Source: CAYQEC01 sp964416425 | Lineage (GTDB): Bacteria; Actinomycetota; Acidimicrobiia; Spongiisociales; UBA5794 | Length of the DNA: 64,000 nt | Assembly (NCBI GenBank): GCA_964416425.1 | Contig: CAYQEC010000002.1 | Location: 110,204 to 174,203, forward strand | Direction: 5' to 3' | Shown: positions 23,837-31,853 of the stretch, in pieces | Numbering within the stretch: position 1 is the stretch's first letter | Layout: every line of letters starts with the position of its first letter | Position numbers and translations under genes: made by a program | Notes under the pieces: model-generated | What the model was told of the DNA's origin: nothing | The model's database searches: none | What the model saw: only the letters and a program-made list of their open reading frames with translations

Positions 23837-25768
23837 GTGACCTCCGAGACGGCAACCGACACGGTGGGCGCCGCGGCCGAATCAGGGGCGGGGATGGCGG
23901 CGCCGCTCGTCGTCCGTCTCCACCTCGTCTGCTCGGTCGGCTTCCTCGTCGCCGGTAGCATCCTCGCCGCCCTCGCTGCCCTTCAGCTCGTGGCGCCGGA
24001 CCTGCTCGGCGGCAGCCCACTCCTCGGCTACGGGCGCCTCGTTCCCGTCTCCCTCCACTTCGTCATCTACGGCTGGCTCACACTCGGGTTGCTCGGAGCC
24101 CTCTACCTGGCGGTGTCCGCCGGCGCCGGCGTCCCGCTGCGCAACCCGGGAACCGCTCGCATCGGGTTCGTGCTGCTCTCGCTGGGGTACCTCGCCGGCG
24201 GTGTCGCCATCGGCCTCGGCTTCTCGGAAGGCCGCCGCTACCTGGAGGCGCCGCTGTGGGCCGACGCCGTCACCCTGCTCGGCCTCCTGATCGCCGCCGT
24301 CGTCGTCACCCGCACCGTGGCGGCCCGGACGCGGGAGCTGGGTGTGGTGCAGTGGTACGCCGTCGCCGCCGTGTGGTGGCTGGTCCTCCTCCACATCGTG
24401 GGCAACGTTCCCGGGATCGAGGGTGTCAACGGGGCATTGCAGGCCGCCTTCTACCGCGCCGGCCTCACCGGACTCTGGCTCGCTTCCGCCGGGGTCGGAG
24501 CCGTCTACTCGCTCCTGTCCCGCCTCGGAGGCCGTCCCCGCCTCGTACCCACCCGCCTCTCCCTCATCGGGTTCTGGACCCTCGGCACGGCCTGGGCCCT
24601 CACCGGCTCCAACGAGCTCACCTACGGGCCGGTCCCGGACTGGTTCCAGACGATCGGCGTCGTGTTCTCGATCGCCCTGCTGGGGGCGGTGGCGGCGGTC
24701 ATCACCGACGTCGTGATCGCGTTGCGGGGGCGCTGGGCCGCCGCCGTCGCCCATCCCTCCGCCCGGTTCCTGGTCGCAGGCCTCGCCCTCTTCGGGTTGC
24801 TGCCGGTGCTCGGCCTGCTGGAGGCGCTGCGGGCCTCCAGCGCCGTGGTCGGGCTCACCGACTGGGTCGCCGCCGTCGAGTGGGTCGGCGTGTTCGGCGC
24901 CTTCTCGCTGTGGCTCTTCGCCGTCGGCTACGACGCCCTTCCCCGGCTGCGGGGCCGCGCCGCCCCCGCCTGGCGGGCCCGGCTCCACCTCCAGGGCACC
25001 CTGCTGGGTCTCGGTCTCGCGGTCGGCGCCATGCTGGTGGGAGCGGTGCAGGGCGGCCTCACCTGGCTCGGCGGCGCCAACTCGCAGTCGTTCGCCGCCG
25101 CCGGAGAGGGATTCCGCAACAGCCTCGAGCCGATGGCCGGGTTGCGGGTGGTGCGTTTCGCCGGCATCGCCGTCTTCGCCGTTGCCCAACTCGGCTACCT
25201 CGGCAACGTGCTCTTCCGCCGCGCCGAGCCGATCACGGTGGAGGCCGCCGCCGACGAGGAGATCGACGAGGAGCTGGTGCTGGCGGCGCCGCCGTCGTGG
25301 AACCGGCTCCGCGCCGGCGTCGCAGGGGTGTTCGCCGTCGTGCTCCTGCTCGGCCTGGTGCTGCCGTCGCTCGACTCCGCCGACCGCAGTGCCACGGCCC
25401 TCGCCGACACCGCTCGGTACTACCCGAGCGACAGCACCGCGGCGGCCGGGCGCGAGGTGTACCTACGGGAGGGGTGCGGCTACTGCCACACCCAGCAGGT
25501 GCGGCCCATCGTCACCGACGTCGGGTTGGGGGCGGTGAGCGTGGCGGGCGACTTCGCCTCCGAGTCACCCGTCCTGCTCGGTGTCGAGCGCATCGGCCCC
25601 GACCTGATGCACGCCGGCTCGCGCAGCCCGACCAACTCCCAGACCTGGGTCGTCGGCCACCTCCAGGATCCCCGCCGGGATCGGGCCTGGTCGATCATGC
25701 CCTCCTACGATTCGCTGTCGTCCACCGACCTGTGGGCGCTCGCCGCCTACCTCGAGTCGCAGAAGTGA
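23837..25768 (+). CDS. CcoN-CcoO fusion with a ligand-less CcoN half
   Basis: A 643-residue fusion. Residues 20-465 align with 12-helix CcoN of cbb3 oxidases at anchors such as VVQWYAVAAVWWLVLLHIVGN, RLSLIGFW, PDWFQTIG and TDW. Compared from memory with Pseudomonas stutzeri CcoN, every cofactor ligand is replaced: heme b His60 by Ser72 (a His sits at 74), CuB His207 by Arg207, Tyr251 by Trp253, CuB His257/258 by Asn259/Glu260, and heme His347/349 by Val347/Trp349. Residues 490-643 are a CcoO-like domain: one TM anchor, C547-x2-C550-H551, ERIGPDL, and Met621 in IMPSY. It should carry heme c but not reduce oxygen. GTG at 23837 follows AGGGTGGAGG. It is followed by the cytochrome c gene after four bases. 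Confidence 0.85.
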   Translation: MTSETATDTVGAAAESGAGMAAPLVVRLHLVCSVGFLVAGSILAALAALQLVAPDLLGGSPLLGYGRLVPVSLHFVIYGWLTLGLLGALYLAVSAGAGVPLRNPGTARIGFVLLSLGYLAGGVAIGLGFSEGRRYLEAPLWADAVTLLGLLIAAVVVTRTVAARTRELGVVQWYAVAAVWWLVLLHIVGNVPGIEGVNGALQAAFYRAGLTGLWLASAGVGAVYSLLSRLGGRPRLVPTRLSLIGFWTLGTAWALTGSNELTYGPVPDWFQTIGVVFSIALLGAVAAVITDVVIALRGRWAAAVAHPSARFLVAGLALFGLLPVLGLLEALRASSAVVGLTDWVAAVEWVGVFGAFSLWLFAVGYDALPRLRGRAAPAWRARLHLQGTLLGLGLAVGAMLVGAVQGGLTWLGGANSQSFAAAGEGFRNSLEPMAGLRVVRFAGIAVFAVAQLGYLGNVLFRRAEPITVEAAADEEIDEELVLAAPPSWNRLRAGVAGVFAVVLLLGLVLPSLDSADRSATALADTARYYPSDSTAAAGREVYLREGCGYCHTQQVRPIVTDVGLGAVSVAGDFASESPVLLGVERIGPDLMHAGSRSPTNSQTWVVGHLQDPRRDRAWSIMPSYDSLSSTDLWALAAYLESQK

Positions 25769-25772
25769 TCCG

Positions 25773-26864
25773 ATGAACGAATTGCTCGAACGCGTGTCGC
25801 AGGACCTCGGGGTCCCCGTCGAACTGCTGCGCCGCGCCGCCGCCGCCAGGGCGGCCGCCATGGGCGACACCGCCGAGGCGGTGGTGGGGCGCTGGGCGGG
25901 CGAGGAGCCTACGGGCGAGGAGCCTACGGGCGAGGAGCCTACGGGAGCGGAGCCGACGGGCGAGGTGCCGGCCGCCGCCTCCCCGCCGCCACAACCCGCC
26001 GCGACAGAAACGCCGGCGGAGGGGTCGGCCCCGGCCGCCGAGCCGGCGGGGCTGCCCGAACACCTGGTGCGGCGCACCGCGGCGGCTCGCGCCAAACGGG
26101 AAGGGCGCCCCCTCGAGGAGGTGCTGGCCGAGATGGGCCTCGAAACCGGGGCTCCCCCAACCCCGGCCGCCGCGCCCACCCCGGCCGCCGCGCCCGCCCC
26201 GTCCGCCATGGAGCCGGCGCCGCCGGAGGCGTCACCGGACGCGACCCCGGCCCCCGCCGAGGAGCCTGCCGCGGCGCTCCCCGAGCCACCGGCCCCACCC
26301 GACGACGAGCCGGCCGCCTCCCTCTTCGGTGGTTTCCCGCGCTGGCTGGCCGCCTCGTTCGTGCTGTTGCCGCTCATCGCCCTCGTCTACGCCCTCGTCT
26401 CCCCCAACGGGCCCGACTGCGGCACCTCGGGCAGGCTCGCCATCGACCCGGTCACCGGTGTCGGCCAGAACTGCGACGGCAGCGCCTTCGGGACCTCGAG
26501 CACCGACTTCTTCACCAGCGGCATGGAGCTGTTCACCGGCGCCACCTGCAACGTCTGCCACGGCGACCAGGGGCAGGGCGCGGTGGGCCCCGCCTTCGCC
26601 GGCGGGGCGGTGCTCGTCACCTTCCCGAGCGGGAGCTGCGCCGACCACGTCGAATGGGTGAGGGTCGGCACCGACGGCTGGCCCGACCCCACCTACGGCG
26701 CCACCGCCAAACCCGTCGGGGGGAGCGGCGCCAAGATGCCGGCCTTCGGAAACCAGCTCAGCGACGAGGAGCTGCGCAGCGTGGTGCTCTACGAACGGGT
26801 CGCCTTCGGGGGCGAGCCGTTGGCGGAAGCCGAGGCCGACTGCGGCCTCGTCCCCGCCGAGTGA
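25773..26864 (+). CDS. membrane-anchored monoheme cytochrome c with repeated N-terminal modules
   Basis: A 363-residue protein. Residues 1-185 are Pro/Ala/Glu-rich with two copies (about 13-42 and 93-124) of the module found in cytochrome b subunit IV; the second reads LPEHLVRRTAAARAKREG then RPLEEVLAEM. One transmembrane helix (190-209) follows, then a cytochrome c domain with CNVCH at 259-263 and Met322 in KMPAFG. With the heme outside, the modules lie in the cytoplasm. Four extra cysteines (216, 234, 289, 357) may form disulfides. It starts four bases after the CcoNO-like gene. Confidence 0.85.
   Translation: MNELLERVSQDLGVPVELLRRAAAARAAAMGDTAEAVVGRWAGEEPTGEEPTGEEPTGAEPTGEVPAAASPPPQPAATETPAEGSAPAAEPAGLPEHLVRRTAAARAKREGRPLEEVLAEMGLETGAPPTPAAAPTPAAAPAPSAMEPAPPEASPDATPAPAEEPAAALPEPPAPPDDEPAASLFGGFPRWLAASFVLLPLIALVYALVSPNGPDCGTSGRLAIDPVTGVGQNCDGSAFGTSSTDFFTSGMELFTGATCNVCHGDQGQGAVGPAFAGGAVLVTFPSGSCADHVEWVRVGTDGWPDPTYGATAKPVGGSGAKMPAFGNQLSDEELRSVVLYERVAFGGEPLAEAEADCGLVPAE
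25901..25960 (+). repeat. 15-bp tandem repeat inside the cytochrome c linker
   Basis: Three perfect copies of CGAGGAGCCTACGGG (25901-25945) and one diverged copy (25946-25960) encode Glu-Glu-Pro-Thr-Gly repeats in the linker between the two helical modules. Linker length may vary between strains by slippage. Confidence 0.85.
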
Positions 26865-26899
26865 CCCTGGGTCCCGTCCGGCGCCGCTCCACCGCCCGG

Positions 26900-26905
26900 T
26901 AGCCT
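26900..26905 (+). promoter_or_regulatory. -10 element TAGCCT, leaderless start of the reductase gene
   Basis: TAGCCT ends eight bases before the GTG at 26914, with no ribosome site between. This is the spacing of a leaderless mRNA. Confidence 0.5.
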
Positions 26906-26913
26906 CTGCTCCC

Positions 26914-28179
26914 GTGAGCACCACGCCCGACGTCCTCGTGATCGGTGGCGGCCCCGCCGGCGCCGCCACCGCCTTCTGGCTTGCCCGCGCCGGGGCGTCG
27001 GTGCTCGTCGCCGAGAAGCGCGGCTACCCGCGGGAGAAGACCTGCGGCGACGGCCTTACCCCGCGGGCGATCAAGCAGCTCGCCGACATGGGCTTCGACT
27101 TCGACCTACCCGAGCTGCACCGCATCGTCGGGCTGCGCGCCTACGTGGGGGAGCGCCGGCTGGAGATGCCGTGGCCCCGCCACACCGTCTATCCCGACTG
27201 GGGGGCGGTGATCCGGCGCTCCGACCTCGACCTCCAGGTCGCCCGGCTCGCCGAGAAGCAGGGGGCGGTGATCCGCCAGCACACCGAGGCGGTCCCGGTG
27301 ATGGAGGCCGGCCGCCTCGCCGCGGTGGAGCTGCGGACGAAGAACGGCACGGTGGGGAGCGAGGTGGAGGTGGTGCGTCCCCGTCTTGTCGCCGTCGCCG
27401 ACGGCTCGCTGTCCCGCTTCGGGCGCCCCCTCGGCGTCCGGCGCCGCCGCGACTACCCGTTCGGGCTCGCCCTCCGCGGCTACTACGCCAGTCCCAACTC
27501 CCGGGACGGGTACCTCGAGAGCCAGCTCGACATCCGGGACGGCGCCGGGCGGTCGCTTCCCGGGTACGGCTGGGTGTTCCCGCTCGGCGACGGGGAGGTC
27601 AACGTCGGCGTCGGCGTCGTCTCCACCTTCCGGGGATGGAAGGACGTCGGGACCTCTCGCCTGCTGGAGGCTTACCTCGCCTCGCTCCCCGGTCACTGGG
27701 AGATCGGTCCCGGCTCCGAGACCCGGGCACCGATCGGTGGCAAGCTGCCGATGGCGATGTCGGTGGGCCCGCGGTTCGGGGCCAACTGGGTGGCCGTGGG
27801 AGATGCCGCCGGGGCCGTCAACCCCTTCAACGGGGAGGGCATCGACTACGCCTACGAGACGGGCCGGATGGCGGCCGGCTCCCTCCTCGAGGCGCTCGCC
27901 GCCGGCGATCCCGGGGCGCTCGTCGGCTATTCGCGGGCGATCGACGCCGCCTACGCCGACTACCACCGGGTGGCCCGCCTCCTGGTGATGGCGATCGGTA
28001 ACCCCCCGGTGATGCAGGCCCTGACCCGGGTAGGGATCCACTCCCGGCCCCTCATGGAATGGGCGCTCAAGGTGATGGCCAACTTGCTGGAACCCGAGGA
28101 GCGGGGGACGTCGGAGTGGGTGTACCACCTCATCGAACGCCTCGTCGCCCTCGGTCCCGACCCGCTCATCCGCCGCTGA
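26914..28179 (+). CDS. geranylgeranyl-reductase family FAD protein (MenJ-like menaquinone reductase)
   Basis: A 421-residue flavoprotein. It begins VLVIGGGPAGAATAFWLARAG (FAD-binding Rossmann), has the family's KTCGDGLTPRAI motif near residue 45, a VFPLGDGEVNVGVGV substrate-pocket block at about 224, and the second FAD motif VGDAAGAVNPFNGEGIDYA at about 293. The best known actinobacterial relative, MenJ, reduces one double bond of the menaquinone side chain. Its position directly before nuoA fits a quinone role. Chlorophyll or archaeal lipid reductases are relatives but do not fit an actinobacterium. Confidence 0.82.
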   Translation: MSTTPDVLVIGGGPAGAATAFWLARAGASVLVAEKRGYPREKTCGDGLTPRAIKQLADMGFDFDLPELHRIVGLRAYVGERRLEMPWPRHTVYPDWGAVIRRSDLDLQVARLAEKQGAVIRQHTEAVPVMEAGRLAAVELRTKNGTVGSEVEVVRPRLVAVADGSLSRFGRPLGVRRRRDYPFGLALRGYYASPNSRDGYLESQLDIRDGAGRSLPGYGWVFPLGDGEVNVGVGVVSTFRGWKDVGTSRLLEAYLASLPGHWEIGPGSETRAPIGGKLPMAMSVGPRFGANWVAVGDAAGAVNPFNGEGIDYAYETGRMAAGSLLEALAAGDPGALVGYSRAIDAAYADYHRVARLLVMAIGNPPVMQALTRVGIHSRPLMEWALKVMANLLEPEERGTSEWVYHLIERLVALGPDPLIRR

Positions 28180-28277
28180 GAGACCTCGATTCCGACCGCG
28201 CGTTCCTTAGCCGATGCCCCCTCGCTAGGCTCGAAACAGGTCCGGTCCGGGCCGTCCGGGAGGGCCGTTCCCGCGTT

Positions 28278-28305
28278 TTGCGAGCGGGGTCGCAATTCCT
28301 AGTCT
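28278..28305 (+). promoter_or_regulatory. promoter of the first nuo operon
   Basis: TTGCGA (28278-28283) and TAGTCT (28300-28305) are separated by 16 bases, the best -35/-10 pair in the window. GGAAGGA at 28314-28320 is the ribosome site for nuoA. A second TAGGCT at 28226-28231 may be an alternative -10. Confidence 0.55.
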
Positions 28306-28330
28306 GCGACATCGGAAGGAGTCCGCCGAG

Positions 28331-28759
28331 ATGACGCTCGCTGCCTATCTGCCGGTCGCCCTGCTGTTCCTCGTCGGGGTGGGCTTCGCGGTGGTGGCAC
28401 TGACGCTCTCACGGAGGATCGCTCCCCACAATCCGACCCCGGAGAAGCTGGCGCCCTACGAATGCGGCATCGTCCCGTTGCAGGAGCCGGCCGAGCGCTT
28501 CCCGGTCAAGTTCTACCTCGTTGCCATGCTGTTTGTGATCTTCGACGTCGAGCTGGTCTTCCTCTTCGCCTGGGCCGTCCGCTTCGTGGACTTCGGCTGG
28601 GCCGGTATCGGCGCCATGGCGATCTTCGTGGTGTTGCTCGCCGAGACCCTCTTCTACGTGTGGAAGCGCGGCGCCCTCGACTGGAACGTCGCCCGCCGCG
28701 ACCGCTACCGCCGGGTCGTGGCCCCCGAGGGTGTGCCATCCACCCGGGAGGCTGCTTGA
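28331..28759 (+). CDS. nuoA: NADH-quinone oxidoreductase subunit A
   Basis: A 142-residue, three-helix membrane subunit that helps form the quinone cavity of complex I. The conserved NPTPEKLAPYECGIVP loop at about residues 36-51 carries the subunit's hallmark cysteine, and FVIFDVELVFLFAW marks the second helix. It is the first gene of a complete 14-gene operon, preceded by a clear promoter and ribosome site. Its TGA overlaps nuoB ATG. Confidence 0.95.
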   Translation: MTLAAYLPVALLFLVGVGFAVVALTLSRRIAPHNPTPEKLAPYECGIVPLQEPAERFPVKFYLVAMLFVIFDVELVFLFAWAVRFVDFGWAGIGAMAIFVVLLAETLFYVWKRGALDWNVARRDRYRRVVAPEGVPSTREAA

Positions 28760-29229
28760 TGGCCGGCACCGCCGAGCCGCCCGGCTTCCTCCTCACCACC
28801 CTCGACAAGGGAGTCAACTGGGCCCGGACCCGCTCGATGTGGGGGGCCGTCTTCGGCCTCGCCTGCTGCGCCATCGAGATGATGGCCACCGGCGCCGCCC
28901 ACCACGACCTCGCCCGTTTCGGGATGGAGGTGTTCCGGGCCTCGCCGCGGCAGGCCGACCTGATGATCGTCGCCGGCCGGGTGTCGCAGAAGATGGCCCC
29001 CGTCCTCCGCCAGGTCTACGACCAGATGGCCGAGCCGAAATGGGTGATCTCGATGGGTGCCTGCGCCTCGACCGGGGGCATGTTCAACAACTACGCCGTC
29101 GTCCAGGGGGTCGATCAGGTGGTGCCCGTCGACATCTTCGTGCCGGGATGCCCGCCCGGGCCGCAGTCCCTCATGCACGGGATCCTGATGCTGCAGGAGA
29201 AGATCATGGCCGGCGAGATCAAGCATTAG
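28759..29229 (+). CDS. nuoB: NADH-quinone oxidoreductase subunit B
   Basis: A 156-residue peripheral subunit that holds cluster N2, the electron donor to quinone. The four ligands are in ACCAIEMM (two adjacent Cys), SMGACASTGG and VPGCPPGP. The SPRQADLMIVAG segment is typical. ATG at 28759 overlaps the nuoA stop (TGATG). It is somewhat shorter than the NuoB of the second operon, and the two differ at the third cysteine block (GACASTGG here, GSCANCGG there). Confidence 0.95.
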   Translation: MAGTAEPPGFLLTTLDKGVNWARTRSMWGAVFGLACCAIEMMATGAAHHDLARFGMEVFRASPRQADLMIVAGRVSQKMAPVLRQVYDQMAEPKWVISMGACASTGGMFNNYAVVQGVDQVVPVDIFVPGCPPGPQSLMHGILMLQEKIMAGEIKH

Positions 29230-29239
29230 AGGAAGCGAC

Positions 29240-29770
29240 GTGACCGACCAGGACCTCCCGACCACCGACACCGCCGCCGGCGCCGACGACCCGGTGCTCG
29301 CGGAGCTGGCGGTGCTCTTCCCCGATGCCCGGTTCGAGCGGTTCGAGCCGCCGGTCGGCCCGGCGCAGGACGTCGTGCACGTCGCCCCCGCCGACTACCT
29401 CGACCTGGTGACCGCCGCCCGCAACGCCGGCTTCGACACCTTCGTCGACCTCTGCGCGGTCGACTACCTGTGGCGCGATCCGCGCTTCGAGGTCGTCGTC
29501 ATCCTGGGGTCGATGGAGCTGCGCCGCCGGCTGCGGATCCGGGTCGGCGTCGGCGGCTCCCGACCGACCCTGCCCACGATCACCTGGGTGTTCCCCGGCG
29601 CCAACTTCTACGAGCGGGAGTCCTTCGACCTCTACGGCGTCACCTTCGACGGCCATCCCGACCTGACCCGCATCCTGCTCCCCGACGACTGGGAGGGACA
29701 CCCGCTGCGCAAGGACGAGTCGGTCGGCTCGGTGCCGGTCCAGTTCAAGGAGGCACACAAGGCGCCATGA
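29240..29770 (+). CDS. nuoC: NADH-quinone oxidoreductase subunit C
   Basis: A 176-residue 30-kDa-type subunit. The conserved end FYERESFDLYGVTFDGHPDL and GHPLRKDE are present. The first 25 residues are variable and rich in Asp/Thr. It docks on NuoD in the hydrophilic arm and binds no cofactor. GTG at 29240, ten bases after nuoB; its stop overlaps nuoD ATG. The sequence lacks the long tail seen in some relatives. Confidence 0.93.
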   Translation: MTDQDLPTTDTAAGADDPVLAELAVLFPDARFERFEPPVGPAQDVVHVAPADYLDLVTAARNAGFDTFVDLCAVDYLWRDPRFEVVVILGSMELRRRLRIRVGVGGSRPTLPTITWVFPGANFYERESFDLYGVTFDGHPDLTRILLPDDWEGHPLRKDESVGSVPVQFKEAHKAP

Positions 29771-31203
29771 GCGACACCCCCAACGTCGTCACCGGGGATT
29801 TTGAAGCCCCCACCATCAAGCCGCCCACCGCCGACGAGTCGCAGCCGTCGGCGACGGCCGAGCGGCGGCGGGAGATTCACGACATCTGGGTGGCCGGTAC
29901 CGAGGAGCCGTCCTGGGTGCGGCAGGCGACCGACGAGGGGTCTCAGGAGATGCTGATCGCAGGCGCCGACCAGGCCATCGCCGTGCAGGAAGGCACCGTC
30001 GTCTCCGACGACTACGTGGTGCAGGACGACAGCGACGCCGACGAGCGCCAAATCCTCAACATGGGCCCGCAGCATCCCTCCACCCACGGGGTGCTCCGGC
30101 TCCACCTCGAGCTGGAAGGGGAGACCATCCGGCGGGTCAAGCCGATCATCGGGTACCTCCACACCGGGATGGAGAAGACCGCCGAGACCCTCACTTACCT
30201 CCAGGGAAGCACCAACGTCACCCGGATGGACTACCTGTCGTCGTTCCACGTCGAGCTGGCGTTCGCCCTTGCCGTCGAGCAGCTGCTCGGGGTCGAGATC
30301 CCGCCGCGGGGACAGGCGATCCGGGTACTGCTCACCGAGCTGAACCGGGTTTCCAGCCACCTGATCTGGCTCGCCACCCAGGGCATGGACATCGGGGCGA
30401 TCTCGATGATGCTCTACGGCTTCCGGGAGCGGGAGTTGTGCGTCAACTTCTTCGAGAAGGTGACCGGGCTCCGCATGAACCACAACTTCATCCGGCCCGG
30501 CGGGGTCGCCGCCGACTTGCCGGACGGGTGGGAGGACGACGTCGAGTTCCTGCTGGAGAAGGTCCCGGCCGGGATCGTCGAGTACGAGGAGCTCCTCAAC
30601 GAGAACCCGATCTTCCTCGACCGCACCGTCGGGGTCGGGGTGATCACTCCCGAGGAGTGCAAGGCGTACGGCGTCACCGGGCCGACCGCCCGGGCGGCCG
30701 GGCTGGGATGGGACCTGCGCAAGGTGTTCCCCTACAGCGGCATCGACCAGTACGAGTTCGACGTGCCGGTGGGCCGCCACGGGGACGTCTACGATCGCTA
30801 CCTGGTGCGGATGGAGGAGATGAAGCAGTCGCTCCGGATCACCCGCCAGGCGCTGGAGACGATGCCGGCCGGCGACTACCGCAGCGACGACCGCAAGGTC
30901 ACCCCACCCCCCCGCAAGCGCATCGACGAGTCGATGGAAGCCCTCATCCACCACTTCAAGCTGTTCACCGACGGCTTCAAGGTCCCGGCGGGGGAGACCT
31001 ACCAGGCGGTCGAGTCGCCCCGCGGCGAGCTCGGCGTCTACCTCGTGGCCGACGGGCGCTCCCGGCCGTGGCGCCTCCACGTCCGCGCTCCGTCCTTCAA
31101 TCACGTGCAGGCGTTGCCGGTGATGCTGACCGACTCGTTGATCGCCGACAGCGTCGCCACCCTGGCCTCGATCGACCCGGTGCTGGGGGACGTAGACCGA
31201 TGA
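29767..31203 (+). CDS. nuoD: NADH-quinone oxidoreductase subunit D (with N-terminal extension)
   Basis: A 478-residue 49-kDa-type subunit that forms the quinone site with NuoB. Core motifs: NMGPQHPSTHGVLRLHLEL, GYLHTGMEKTAE, TRMDYLSSF, HNFIRPGGV and the C-terminal LGDVDR. The first ~95 residues are an acidic, low-complexity extension absent from the second operon's NuoD (397 residues). ATG overlaps the nuoC stop (ATGA). The conserved Arg near N2 is a possible target for the MidA-type methylase at 62157. Confidence 0.95.
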   Translation: MSDTPNVVTGDFEAPTIKPPTADESQPSATAERRREIHDIWVAGTEEPSWVRQATDEGSQEMLIAGADQAIAVQEGTVVSDDYVVQDDSDADERQILNMGPQHPSTHGVLRLHLELEGETIRRVKPIIGYLHTGMEKTAETLTYLQGSTNVTRMDYLSSFHVELAFALAVEQLLGVEIPPRGQAIRVLLTELNRVSSHLIWLATQGMDIGAISMMLYGFRERELCVNFFEKVTGLRMNHNFIRPGGVAADLPDGWEDDVEFLLEKVPAGIVEYEELLNENPIFLDRTVGVGVITPEECKAYGVTGPTARAAGLGWDLRKVFPYSGIDQYEFDVPVGRHGDVYDRYLVRMEEMKQSLRITRQALETMPAGDYRSDDRKVTPPPRKRIDESMEALIHHFKLFTDGFKVPAGETYQAVESPRGELGVYLVADGRSRPWRLHVRAPSFNHVQALPVMLTDSLIADSVATLASIDPVLGDVDR

Positions 31204-31853
31204 CGACCCGCCAGCCCTCCGATCCCCTCGCCCCCATCGCCGAATGGAGCGAGCCCAACCGGCGCCGGGCCCGCACCGCGCTCGACGCCTACCCGGAGCG
31301 GCGCTCGGCGGTGATGCCGCTGCTGTTCCTGGCGATGATGGAGCACGGCCACGTCACCGACGAGGCGATGCAGGAGGTGGCAGACCTCACCGGCCTCACC
31401 GCCGCCCAGGTGCTCTCGGTCGCCAGCTTCTACACCATGTACAAGCGGGAGGACCCGGGCCGCTACCTCATCTCGGTGTGCACCTCGATCTCCTGCCACC
31501 TGCTCGGGGCCGACGAGGTGCTGGCCGCCATCGTCGACGAGACCGGCACGGCCGACGGCGAGACCGCCGAGGACGGGCTGATCAGCGTCGAGCACGTCGA
31601 GTGCAACGGCGGCTGCGGCGGCGCCCCGGTGGTGCTCGTCAACTACGAGATGATCGAGGGGGTCACCCCGGAGAAGGGCCGGGCGCTGTGCCGCTGGTTG
31701 CGCGACGGCCGCCCCGAGGTGGTCTTCGCCGGCGAGATGCAGCAGCTCTTCGGGGGGCGCCGCTCCTTCGACTGGGGCATCGTTGACGAGGAGGGGGCCA
31801 TCGTCCCCGTCCCCGCCTTCGAGCCCTACGGATCATCCGGGGAGGGATCGTGA
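31200..31853 (+). CDS. nuoE: NADH-quinone oxidoreductase subunit E
   Basis: A 217-residue 24-kDa-type subunit with a thioredoxin-like fold and a [2Fe-2S] cluster (N1a). Ligands are in CTSISCHLLGA and CNGGCGGAP. The helical N-terminus (NRRRARTALDAYPERRSAVM) is typical. It forms the NADH-oxidising module with NuoF and NuoG. ATG overlaps the nuoD stop. The C-terminal ~35 residues after the cluster region are longer than in E. coli NuoE. Confidence 0.95.
   Translation: MTTRQPSDPLAPIAEWSEPNRRRARTALDAYPERRSAVMPLLFLAMMEHGHVTDEAMQEVADLTGLTAAQVLSVASFYTMYKREDPGRYLISVCTSISCHLLGADEVLAAIVDETGTADGETAEDGLISVEHVECNGGCGGAPVVLVNYEMIEGVTPEKGRALCRWLRDGRPEVVFAGEMQQLFGGRRSFDWGIVDEEGAIVPVPAFEPYGSSGEGS

Noticed and set aside
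23837..25768. Reading the CcoNO-like protein as a working cbb3 oxidase.
   Set aside because: None of the heme b, heme b3 or CuB histidines of CcoN is found at the aligned positions.
12928..28179. A Rex operator (TTGTGAA-N4-TTCACAA type) before the respiratory operons.
   Set aside because: No good match was seen by eye in the promoter gaps; a scored search would be needed.
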